Shown: positions 7,696-13,837 of the stretch, piece by piece
Numbering within the stretch: position 1 is the first letter of the stretch
Layout of the letters: every line of letters starts with the position of its first letter
NCBI GenBank assembly: GCA_041687295.1
Contig: JAWLCG010000093.1
Span: forward strand, 1-14,074
Source of the DNA: JAWLCG01 sp041687295
GTDB taxonomy: Bacteria; Planctomycetota; Phycisphaerae; SM23-33; FEN-1343
Direction of reading: 5' to 3'
DNA: 14,074 bases
Notes under the pieces: generated by a model
The model's database searches: none
What the model was told of the DNA's origin: nothing
The model's input: only the letters and a program-made list of their open reading frames with translations
Program-made: the position numbers and the translations under genes

Positions 7696-8172
7696 CTACG
7701 GTTCGCGGGCAGTCAGGTTCATCGTGCGGATGCCGGCCTGGCGGGCGGCGGCCATCACGGGGCGGACCTGGCCGTAGTGCAGCGAGCGGTCGGCGCGGAT
7801 CTCGACCTCGAAGGCCTCGCCCGCCCCACTGGCGGTGCGGGCCTGGCGGAGCTGCTCGGCCAGGCCGGCCCCGTCGCCCGCCCGCAGCCGGCGACCCCGC
7901 ACCTGCCAGAGCTTCGCCTGCCCCCGCCGGGCCGGCTCGGCCGCGACCTCCGCCTCGCTGTAGGGCGCGACGTTCACCACCACCGACGGGCGATCCAGCT
8001 CCGCCGCCACCGACTCGTGCGGGGCCGGCACCTCCAGCCGAAGGTTGTCGGCCGAGGCGAACGTGCCGGCCAGCAGGAAGAACACGATCAGCAGGAACGT
8101 CATGTCGATCATCGGCGTGACGTTGAAGCCCATCTCCGCCGGGCCCCGGGCGTATACCTGCGAGCGTCGCAT
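7696..8172 (-). CDS. ExbD/TolR-family biopolymer transport protein (first copy)
   Basis: 158 aa. N-terminal MRRSQVYARGPAEMGFNVTPMID leads into the family helix PMIDMTFLLIVFFLL (20-34), with Asp23 as the proton-carrying aspartate. A periplasmic domain follows, with VEIRADRSLHYGQVRPVMAA near the end, matching the conserved ExbD 'I-aD--v-yg-v--vm' region. The ATG is preceded by AGGAG. The gene starts 30 bp after the ExbB-type stop and its own stop is 19 bp before the second ExbD, so all three form one operon. Its stop codon TAG lies in a 13-bp stretch (CCGTAGGGCGGGC) shared with the REP at 9128-9148. Confidence 0.93.
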   Translation of the reverse strand: MRRSQVYARGPAEMGFNVTPMIDMTFLLIVFFLLAGTFASADNLRLEVPAPHESVAAELDRPSVVVNVAPYSEAEVAAEPARRGQAKLWQVRGRRLRAGDGAGLAEQLRQARTASGAGEAFEVEIRADRSLHYGQVRPVMAAARQAGIRTMNLTAREP

Positions 8173-8202
8173 GGCCTCTCCTGGTCCTGTCGGTCGGTCA
8201 AG

Positions 8203-8937
8203 CTACGCCTGGGCCGGCACGGGCCGATCCTCGGGTCGGCTGGCCGGGCGGACGCTGTTGAGCAACTCGCCCGCCGCCAGGGCCACCTCCGCCGAGACGC
8301 CATCGATGCGGTTGCGCATGAAGGCGTACACCGCCAGGGCCGGCACAGCCACCACCAGACCCCAGAACGTCGTCACCAACGCGATGCCGATGCCGTCCGC
8401 CAGCAGGGCCGGGTCCGGCAGGCCGCCCGCCTGCACGATGCGGTTGAACGTCACGATCATGCCGTACACCGTGCCCAGCAGGCCCAGCATCGGCGCGACG
8501 TTGCCGATGACGTTGAGCAGCTCGACCTTCCGCAGCAGCCCGCTGGTGCGGACCTCGCACGCCTCGGCCATCGCCCGCTCCATGGCCGCCAGGCCGTGGT
8601 TGGCCTCGGCCAGGCCCGCGTGGACGACCTGCGCCAGGAAGCTGCCGTCCGCGGCCGTGTACTCGATCACCTCGCGATACTGCCGCTTGGCCAGCAGCCC
8701 GGCGATCCGCACGCGCGTGGGCTCGGGCAGCATCTTCGTCCGCCGGATGCGGAGCAGATACTCCAGGATCAGCCCCCAGCTGGCCACGTCCAGGCCGATC
8801 AGCAGCCAGCCGATGGGCCCGCCGGCCACCACGAACTGCGTCCAGGCGTTCCGCTCGGCCGCCAGGGCCGGGGACGAGAGCCCCAGCACCACCAGCCCGC
8901 CAGCCAACAGACTCAGCACCGTCGCTCCACGTCGCAT
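8203..8937 (-). CDS. MotA/TolQ/ExbB-family proton channel protein with signal peptide
   Basis: 244 aa. The ATG at 8937 follows GAGGAG by 5 nt. Residues 1-27 are a signal peptide (ends SSPALA-AE), an N-terminal addition often seen in planctomycete and other ExbB-type proteins but absent from E. coli ExbB. Three further hydrophobic segments match the family: about 36-62, 140-165 and 185-207, with the large cytoplasmic loop between the first two. Motifs: VAPMLGLLGTVYGMI (148-161) and GIALVTTFWGLVVAVPA (184-200), the TolQ/ExbB core with the conserved Thr in the third helix that lines the proton path. It should assemble as a pentamer around an ExbD dimer in the inner membrane. It heads an exbB-exbD-exbD operon; upstream, a 207-bp gap holds two repeats. 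Confidence 0.95.
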   Translation of the reverse strand: MRRGATVLSLLAGGLVVLGLSSPALAAERNAWTQFVVAGGPIGWLLIGLDVASWGLILEYLLRIRRTKMLPEPTRVRIAGLLAKRQYREVIEYTAADGSFLAQVVHAGLAEANHGLAAMERAMAEACEVRTSGLLRKVELLNVIGNVAPMLGLLGTVYGMIVTFNRIVQAGGLPDPALLADGIGIALVTTFWGLVVAVPALAVYAFMRNRIDGVSAEVALAAGELLNSVRPASRPEDRPVPAQA

Positions 8938-9018
8938 ATCCGCTCCTCGTGAGACATCCGTCCGATCCACACCCGTTCGCCCCCCCTTCCGCGTCCCCCT
9001 TCGAGCGTCCCCTCTCCT

Positions 9019-9063
9019 CTTCCCCAAGCCCACGGATGCAATCCGTGGGGGGCTCGTCCGGGC
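9019..9063 (+). repeat. 45-bp interspersed repeat with GCA-loop hairpin, copy D
   Basis: 44 of 45 bases identical to 4066-4110, same orientation; the single difference is just 3' of the hairpin. Hairpin arms CCCACGGAT / ATCCGTGGG at 9029-9049. It sits in the gap upstream of the ExbB-type gene, within what would be its leader or promoter region. Confidence 0.9.
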
Positions 9064-9127
9064 TGCTCGGTCGGGGCTCGACGTCGCATGGGTAGCGTCA
9101 TCCACGTCGTCGCCCGGCGCCATCGTC

Positions 9128-9148
9128 GGCGGGCGATGCCCGCCCTAC
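9128..9148 (-). repeat. Single REP element overlapping a stop codon
   Basis: Minus strand: GTAG, GGCGGGC, ATC, GCCCGCC. It is a perfect 7-bp hairpin with a GTAG head. The TAG of GTAG is the stop codon of the 368-aa gene, so the hairpin follows directly after translation ends and could protect or terminate the mRNA. No T-tract is present. Confidence 0.75.
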
Positions 9149-10251
9149 GGGGCCTGGGGATACTGCTCCGCCAGGCGTTGACGGACCCGCCCAGCGGCCT
9201 GGGGGTCGCCGAGCTGCTCGCACACCTGGGCCGCCAGGTGCAGGGCCTGCGGGGCGAAAGGGCTCTCGGGCCAGTAGGCGTAGACCCGCATGAGGTCCAC
9301 GCCCGCCCGGGCCCACTCGCGCCGCGCGCCGGGCCCGTCCGCCAGCACCAGGCGGGCCCGAGCCAGCAGCCACAGGGCCTCGGGCAGCTCAGACTCGCCC
9401 AGCCTGGACAGGTTCGTCGTCAGCACCGCCATCGCCCTGGCCGGGTCCTGCCGCTGCGCCAGGTACAGCCGGGCCAGGCGGACGGCCGCGGCCGGGGGCA
9501 CATCGGCGACCGCCGCCGCCCCGCCCTGCCGCCCCGGCGCCCCAACCCCGGCCAACGGCGAGGCCGGCAGATCCACCGCCCCGTCCACCGCCTCGGCCGG
9601 CGGGGTCGGTTCGAACACCGGCTCGGCCACCGACGGCTCCTCAACGGCCACCGGGGCCCGGGCGACGGGGGCGGACGGCATCAGACCTTCATGGGTCCGC
9701 AGCTCGGCCCGGGCCCGCTCCAGTTCCGGCCGAAGCAGCGGCGGCGGGTCCGCCAGCCGAGCCTCCAGCAGCTCCAGGGCGAGCCGATTGGCCTCGCTGC
9801 CCGCCGGCGGCAGTTGGCGAGGCCGGGCCGGGATGGCCGCCGTGTCGCCCGCGTCCACCAGCGCCAGCCAGCCCGCCAGGGACCGGTCGATCCGCCCGGC
9901 CAGCTCCCAGGCCCGCACCGCCCGCCAGCGGGCCAGCGCCTCTACCCGCGGGTCGGTCGCCTCGCCCGCCAGGGCATCGAACATGCCCGCCGCCTCGCCG
10001 TGCAGGCCGTAGCGCATCCGCGACTCGGCGTCGGTGTAGTCGGCCCGGTCGTCCAGGCGGATGAAGGTCACCTCGCCCACCGGCTTTCTCAGCCGTCGGC
10101 CCGGGGCGTCGAAGACCACGTCGCCGGCGTTGGCCGTCACCACCGATACGTCGCGAAAGCTCGCCCCCCCCACCAGGCGCACCTCGTCCGCCCACGCCGG
10201 CACCGCCGGCACCGCCATCGCCAGGAGAGTCAGGATCGTCGCCGTTCGCAT
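9145..10251 (-). CDS. Exported SH3-like/TPR protein with CpoB/BamD-like last repeat
   Basis: 368 aa from the ATG at 10251, which begins the signal peptide MRTATILTLLAMAVPAVPAWA (cleavage before DEV). GAGG lies 4 nt upstream of the ATG, which is close. A longer in-frame start 13 codons upstream is less likely because it precedes the signal peptide. Residues 22-70 are a small beta domain (DEVRLVGGASFRDVSVV, then KPVGEVTFIRLDD) resembling the one in the CX4CH protein at 2427-3782. Residues 195-235 are a Pro/Glu/Ala linker. Residues 255-366 are TPR-like; the last repeat, YWPESPFAPQALHLAAQ then LAEQYPQAP, resembles CpoB (YbgF) and BamD repeats that work with Tol-Pal or outer-membrane assembly. It lies 60 bp after the vWA gene and upstream of the ExbB-type gene, so a periplasmic partner role fits. 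Confidence 0.85.
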   Translation of the reverse strand: MRTATILTLLAMAVPAVPAWADEVRLVGGASFRDVSVVTANAGDVVFDAPGRRLRKPVGEVTFIRLDDRADYTDAESRMRYGLHGEAAGMFDALAGEATDPRVEALARWRAVRAWELAGRIDRSLAGWLALVDAGDTAAIPARPRQLPPAGSEANRLALELLEARLADPPPLLRPELERARAELRTHEGLMPSAPVARAPVAVEEPSVAEPVFEPTPPAEAVDGAVDLPASPLAGVGAPGRQGGAAAVADVPPAAAVRLARLYLAQRQDPARAMAVLTTNLSRLGESELPEALWLLARARLVLADGPGARREWARAGVDLMRVYAYWPESPFAPQALHLAAQVCEQLGDPQAAGRVRQRLAEQYPQAP

Positions 10252-10311
10252 GGGGCCTCGCTCCGGGGCCGATCCGTCGGCCCAGGCCACGATAGTACCC
10301 GCACGGGCCGC

Positions 10312-11487
10312 TTAGTCCAACTCGCTGATGAAGCGGTACGCCCCGCCGTGGGCCTCGGCGATCCGCTCCAGCACGTTGGGCGTCCCGCCGGGGCCGTCCT
10401 GCAGGAACAGGAACAGGTAGGTATTGATGTGGACCGTCCGCTCTGCGTTGAGCTCCGCCAACAGCCGCTCGACGGCCCCGTCGTTGGCGAACTCGCCGTC
10501 GGTCAGCAGGTAGATCAGCTTGCCGGGCCGGCCGTGGCGGGTGTCGGCCTGGCTGAGCACCTCGAACGCCCGCTGCAGGGCCGAGCGGGGGTCGGTCAGG
10601 CTGCGGATCTGCCGGTCGTTCTGGGCGATCACGCCGGCCAGGAACGCCCCCGCCGTCCGCCGCGAGGCCTCCGTCACCGGCACCAGCCGCCGGGCCGGGG
10701 CCTCGAGCGGCTCGCCGTTGTTAAAGAAGATCACGTGGAAGTCCTGCGCCGGCTCCAGGGCGGCGATCGAGCGGAGCATCTCCAGCTTCACCGTGTCCAG
10801 CGTGTCCAGCATCGAGCCCGAGCGGTCGACCACGAAGACCACGTGGTGGGCGTTGCCGCCGGCCCCGAGGAACTCGCTGCGGGGCCCGTCGGGCCTCGGG
10901 CCGCTCAGCAGCGTCGCGTCAGGCGCCCCAGCCCCGCCGGCATCCAGCAACTCCACCGAAGCCTCCAGGGCCGGCTCGAGCGTGGGCGCCTGCTCCACCG
11001 GCTCGGCCCAGAACGGCTCGGCCACCGCCACCGCCGAGGCCTCCAGCGACGGCTCGGCCATCGACGCCTCCAGCGCCCCGCCCGGCCGATCGCTCAACCG
11101 GGCGTCCGGGTAGATCACCATGCGGTCCGACTGGCCCGTCACGACCACCACCGTGAATACCAGCACCACCCCCAGCACCCCGTGCAGGGCCAGGCTCAAC
11201 GCCCACGGCGTCGCCCCGAACCACCGCCGTGCCCAGCCCAGCCGGCCATTCGATCGGCCATGCACCGGGGCTTTGGCAGAGGCGGGAATGTCGGAATCTG
11301 GCTTCACGGGCGCCTCCGGCTGGCCCAGCGGGGCCGACGCGACCACGCCCTTGCGGTCCAGGGCCTTGAGCACCGACGGCGAGGGGGGCGAGAAGCTCTC
11401 GCCGCAATGGCAACAGCGGACCCGCCGACCGGCCTGCACCTCGGCCCGTAACAGCTTACCGCACTTCTCACAACGAAACTCGACCAC
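10312..11487 (-). CDS. Zinc-ribbon, TonB-like transmembrane helix, periplasmic vWA domain protein
   Basis: 391 aa. GTG start at 11487 with GGAGG 6 nt upstream; the frame is open further upstream but through the leader. Residues 6-28 carry Cys6-x2-Cys9 and Cys25-Cys26-x-Cys28, a zinc ribbon. Residues 87-91 are basic/aromatic (RRWFG), then a single helix at 92-117. Ser98, His102 and Leu109 reproduce the spacing of Ser16, His20 and Leu27 in the E. coli TonB helix (the fourth TonB position, Ser31, is Val here). Residues 135-190 are an acidic Glu/Pro/Ala linker. Residues 213-391 are a vWA domain: VVFVVDRSGSM has the MIDAS Asp221, Ser223, Ser225, with SLTD (297-300) and LLTDGEF (Asp330) supplying the other metal contacts. 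Predicted topology is ribbon inside, vWA outside. It is the first gene of the cluster containing the TPR protein and exbB-exbD-exbD. Confidence 0.9.
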   Translation of the reverse strand: MVEFRCEKCGKLLRAEVQAGRRVRCCHCGESFSPPSPSVLKALDRKGVVASAPLGQPEAPVKPDSDIPASAKAPVHGRSNGRLGWARRWFGATPWALSLALHGVLGVVLVFTVVVVTGQSDRMVIYPDARLSDRPGGALEASMAEPSLEASAVAVAEPFWAEPVEQAPTLEPALEASVELLDAGGAGAPDATLLSGPRPDGPRSEFLGAGGNAHHVVFVVDRSGSMLDTLDTVKLEMLRSIAALEPAQDFHVIFFNNGEPLEAPARRLVPVTEASRRTAGAFLAGVIAQNDRQIRSLTDPRSALQRAFEVLSQADTRHGRPGKLIYLLTDGEFANDGAVERLLAELNAERTVHINTYLFLFLQDGPGGTPNVLERIAEAHGGAYRFISELD

Positions 11488-11493
11488 AACGAC

Positions 11494-11498
11494 CCTCC
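11494..11498 (-). promoter_or_regulatory. Shine-Dalgarno GGAGG fixing the GTG start of the vWA gene
   Basis: GGAGG, 6 nt, GTG on the minus strand. No ATG with a comparable site occurs near the zinc ribbon, so GTG is preferred. Confidence 0.75.
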
Positions 11499-11603
11499 CT
11501 GCCTGTCCCCACCCCCCCGGTTCCCAGCGGCAACACCCCGGGACCAACGATCCCAAACTCCTGGCCCGAGGCCGCTTACAGCCAACAGGCCCCAGGAGAG
11601 ACC

Positions 11604-11633
11604 ATTGTAGCCAGACCCCATTTCCCTTGACAA
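11604..11633 (-). promoter_or_regulatory. Candidate promoter of the vWA gene
   Basis: Minus strand: TTGTCA at 11633-11628 (5 of 6), 18-nt spacer, TACAAT at 11609-11604 (5 of 6). Predicted start near 11597, leaving a leader of about 110 nt before the GTG. The -35 overlaps a plus-strand TTGACA facing tRNA-Leu. Confidence 0.6.
11627..11632 (+). promoter_or_regulatory. Candidate -35 box for tRNA-Leu
   Basis: Perfect TTGACA 58 bp before the tRNA-Leu 5' end. I see no good -10 at 16-18 nt (the best nearby AT-rich bases are around 11651-11657), so the match is only partial. Confidence 0.35.
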
Positions 11634-11689
11634 GGCAAAACCCCCCGCCCAATCTATCCGCCAATCGGGTATGCTGTGTCGGCTCAGCC

Positions 11690-11771
11690 GCGAGGGTGGC
11701 GGAATTGGCAGACGCGCCAGGTTTAGGTCCTGGTACCGAAAGGTGTAGGGGTTCGAGTCCCCTCCCTCGCA
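11690..11771 (+). tRNA. trnL: tRNA-Leu (TAG)
   Basis: 82-nt class II tRNA. Acceptor GCGAGGG pairs with CCCTCGC. The anticodon arm is CCAGG-TTTAGGT-CCTGG with anticodon TAG. The long variable arm is TACCGAAAGGTGT, as expected for tRNA-Leu. The T-arm is AGGGG-TTCGAGT-CCCCT. Discriminator is A, the tRNA-Leu identity base. CCA is not encoded. Confidence 0.97.
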
Positions 11772-11908
11772 ATGGCTCAGACCCCGCCACCGGCCTGGGC
11801 CCCGCCAGCCTCGGCCCGCCAGGGAAATCGCGCGCAAAGGCTGGACTTTCTGGCCGCGGGAGGTACCATACTGTTCGCCACCCCGGCCCACCGGCCGGCT
11901 GGTCCCAT

Positions 11909-11980
<72 letters not shown>

Positions 11981-11982
11981 CT

Positions 11983-12025
11983 GACGCCAGGAGGTGACAG
12001 CCGTTGCCTCCTGGCGTCTTTGTTT
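11983..12025 (+). terminator. Rho-independent terminator after tRNA-Gly
   Basis: Perfect 12-bp inverted repeat, GACGCCAGGAGG (11983-11994) and CCTCCTGGCGTC (12007-12018), with a 12-nt loop, followed by TTTGTTT. It starts 2 nt after the tRNA. Confidence 0.9.
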
Positions 12026-12247
12026 GCCAACTCCGCCCCCCTCAAAGCCTTGTGGCACCACCGCCTCGGAGCGACCATCTGGCCAGCGGTGGACAGAACC
12101 GGCATGGGTTGCCTGTGGCGGTACGCCTTCCTGCACCAAGACGGTCACCCGCGCGCCCTGAGAGCACCGAGTTGGTCACCAGGGATCGGCAGCATACGCC
12201 CGCTGAGGAGGCTGATTTGCAAATGCGGCCTTGGGGGCATGCGCGCC
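12026..12247. other. Non-coding stretch between tRNA-Gly terminator and integrase
   Basis: I see no convincing gene in these 222 bp. They contain a 10-bp palindrome ATTTGCAAAT (12215-12224). As the junction between the tRNA and the integrase 3' end, this is where integrase arm-binding sites might lie, but none can be identified. Confidence 0.4.
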
Positions 12248-13615
12248 TCAGATGGCCGGCAGCGACGCCACCGCGCCCGCCGTGTCGGCCAAGTCGAGGT
12301 GCGTGTAGGTGTTCATCGTCAGGCGGATGTCGCTGTGGCGCATGAGCTTCTGGGCGATGCTGGGCGAGACGCCGTTGCGGGCCAGCAGTGTGGCAAAGGT
12401 GTGCCTGAGGCAGTGGACGTCCACCGTCCGGCCCTGAGCGTCGCGCTTGGGAATTCCCGCTGCCGCCAGGTCGAGGTTGAACGTCCGGAGAAGGTTTCGC
12501 CAGTCGATGTCGAACAGCGGCGCATCGGGTGAATCGTGACCATCGTCCACCTTTGCGGAACGCTCGATGTGCTTGCGCAGGTCGTCGGCCAAGTCGCCAC
12601 GCAACGGCAACGTCGCGGCCCGGCCACTCTTGGCGTGCTTGCCCTCCACGCGAACGTACGGGGCGGCCTCGTCCAGGCACAGAGCCTCGACGGTCAATGA
12701 GGCCGCCTCTCCGCGGCGCAGGCCGGTGAGCATCATGAACTTGTAGACCAGGGCCCGCTCTTGTCCGACCCGTTGCAGCCGCTGCCGCTCCTGATCGCTC
12801 ACCTTGGCCAGCAGCTTGCCCTTGTTCTTGCCTCGGCGGACGGTCAGAGCGTCTTGCAGCGGGCGATCCTGCGCCGCCTTCAGCAGCCGTGCAATCTCAT
12901 CCTCTGTCAGGGGCCTTCGCTTGCGGGCCGGCTCGGCCTCCTCGGCCTTGGGCAGGCCCGCCAGCGGGTTGGCCGTCAACCTGCCCTCGGCGACGCACCA
13001 GTTGCAAAACGCCACGATGGCCGAGCGATGCATGTTGATCGTCCGGGCCGACAGAGGCTCGGAATCGGGATCATCCGGGTTGCGGGGCGAAGTCGCCTTC
13101 TTGTCCATCCACCGCTGCACCGCCCGTCGGTCGATGTCCCGCAACGTCCTGAACCCACACTCGCTGATGACCCGCGTCAGCCCTTCCCGCACGTGTTTGA
13201 CATGCTTCGGCGAGACTCTGCGGCCACGAACATTCCTGACCGCCAAATCCGCAAGGTAGTGCCCCGTGTGCTTCGTGAGCGGGGTATCCAGGTGGCCGAC
13301 GGCCGCCATCTCCGTGGGGGTAACAACGCCGACCTTGACCTTCTCCACGTTGCTCAGGATGTCGGCGAGGGCCCGCTCCGCCGCCCGCTTGTCCCGGCAG
13401 CCGGTGGACTCGCGCCGCATCTTGCCCGACGCATCGGTGTAGCGGACGTACCAGCAGTCCGATACGAACTGCACGCGCCCATCTTCGAGGACCTTGGCCA
13501 GTCGCTCCTGGCCCTTGCCGTTTGTCCACCGGGCCATCTTCTTGCCTCGGCGCTCGACGATCTCGGCCCCTTCGGGCATCGGGGTCGGGTACTTCTTCTT
13601 GTAAACTGCCGCCAT
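12248..13615 (-). CDS. Tyrosine recombinase / integrase
   Basis: 455 aa. It catalyses site-specific integration and excision by strand exchange through a 3'-phosphotyrosine. The ATG at 13615 has AAGGA 8 nt upstream. Residues 1-105 are an N-terminal arm-type region (KKYPTPMPEGAEIVERRGKK, then STGCRDKRAAERALADI) that I recognise as typical of planctomycete integrases. Residues about 110-215 are the SAM-like core-binding domain. The catalytic domain (about 235-445) has Arg300 in LTGLRRGE, Lys329 in the hairpin HAKSGRAATLPL, His401 and Arg404 in HCLRHTFATL, His427 in MRHSD, and the nucleophile Tyr437 in NTYTH. All key residues are present, so it looks functional. It follows the DUF3987-like gene on the same strand and its 3' end faces tRNA-Gly. 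Confidence 0.96.
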   Translation of the reverse strand: MAAVYKKKYPTPMPEGAEIVERRGKKMARWTNGKGQERLAKVLEDGRVQFVSDCWYVRYTDASGKMRRESTGCRDKRAAERALADILSNVEKVKVGVVTPTEMAAVGHLDTPLTKHTGHYLADLAVRNVRGRRVSPKHVKHVREGLTRVISECGFRTLRDIDRRAVQRWMDKKATSPRNPDDPDSEPLSARTINMHRSAIVAFCNWCVAEGRLTANPLAGLPKAEEAEPARKRRPLTEDEIARLLKAAQDRPLQDALTVRRGKNKGKLLAKVSDQERQRLQRVGQERALVYKFMMLTGLRRGEAASLTVEALCLDEAAPYVRVEGKHAKSGRAATLPLRGDLADDLRKHIERSAKVDDGHDSPDAPLFDIDWRNLLRTFNLDLAAAGIPKRDAQGRTVDVHCLRHTFATLLARNGVSPSIAQKLMRHSDIRLTMNTYTHLDLADTAGAVASLPAI

Positions 13616-13631
13616 GATTCCATTCCTTCCT

Positions 13632-13660
13632 CCGGGTCGGGGGTACATGCCCTGACCCGG
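13632..13660. repeat. Hairpin next to the integrase ribosome-binding region
   Basis: Arms 13632-13642 and 13650-13660: CCGGGTC and GACCCGG outermost, one G-T pair, then three G-C pairs; loop of 7 nt. It ends 16 bp before the integrase start and overlaps a purine-rich GGAGG (13629-13633). It could be a weak terminator for the upstream gene or influence integrase translation. Confidence 0.55.
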
Positions 13661-13747
13661 TCTGTCTTCCGTGACACTGAGCGGCCGGTCGCCAAACAGC
13701 TCAAGGGCTTTCCGGCCAGAATCTCCCGCATGCGCTCGACGAAGTGA

Positions 13748-13820
13748 CGCAGTGCCAAAAGTGCCAAAAGCCCCCTTGATTCAGGTGATTGCCTGACCTT
13801 CTGTCACTTTTGGCACTGCG
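13748..13820. repeat. 16-bp perfect inverted repeat with nested hairpin and 9-bp tandem units
   Basis: CGCAGTGCCAAAAGTG (13748-13763) is the exact inverse of 13805-13820. The unit GTGCCAAAA is tandem at 13752-13760 and 13761-13769 and inverted at 13808-13816. An inner hairpin TCAGG-TGATTG-CCTGA sits at 13781-13796. It lies between the DUF3987-like stop and the integrase. Likely a binding site or large terminator; the function is not established. Confidence 0.85.
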
Positions 13821-13837
13821 CGCCCCGGGGTCCATGT

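Noticed and set aside
9088..11451. 787-codon plus-strand open frame
   Set aside because: Antisense to two well-supported genes (TPR and vWA); Arg/His/Gln/Gly-rich translation typical of reversed GC-rich coding DNA.
11488..11790. N-terminal extension of the vWA gene
   Set aside because: The frame is open, but it crosses the promoter and tRNA-Leu; the GTG with GGAGG directly before the zinc ribbon is better.
11850..11880. Promoter for tRNA-Gly (TGGACT ... CATACT)
   Set aside because: Only 4 of 6 matches in each box and a 19-nt spacer; too weak, and the tRNA may be read from the tRNA-Leu promoter.
12215..12224. ATTTGCAAAT palindrome as integrase core site
   Set aside because: It is only 10 bp, has no second copy in the window, and does not match the tRNA-Gly 3' end.
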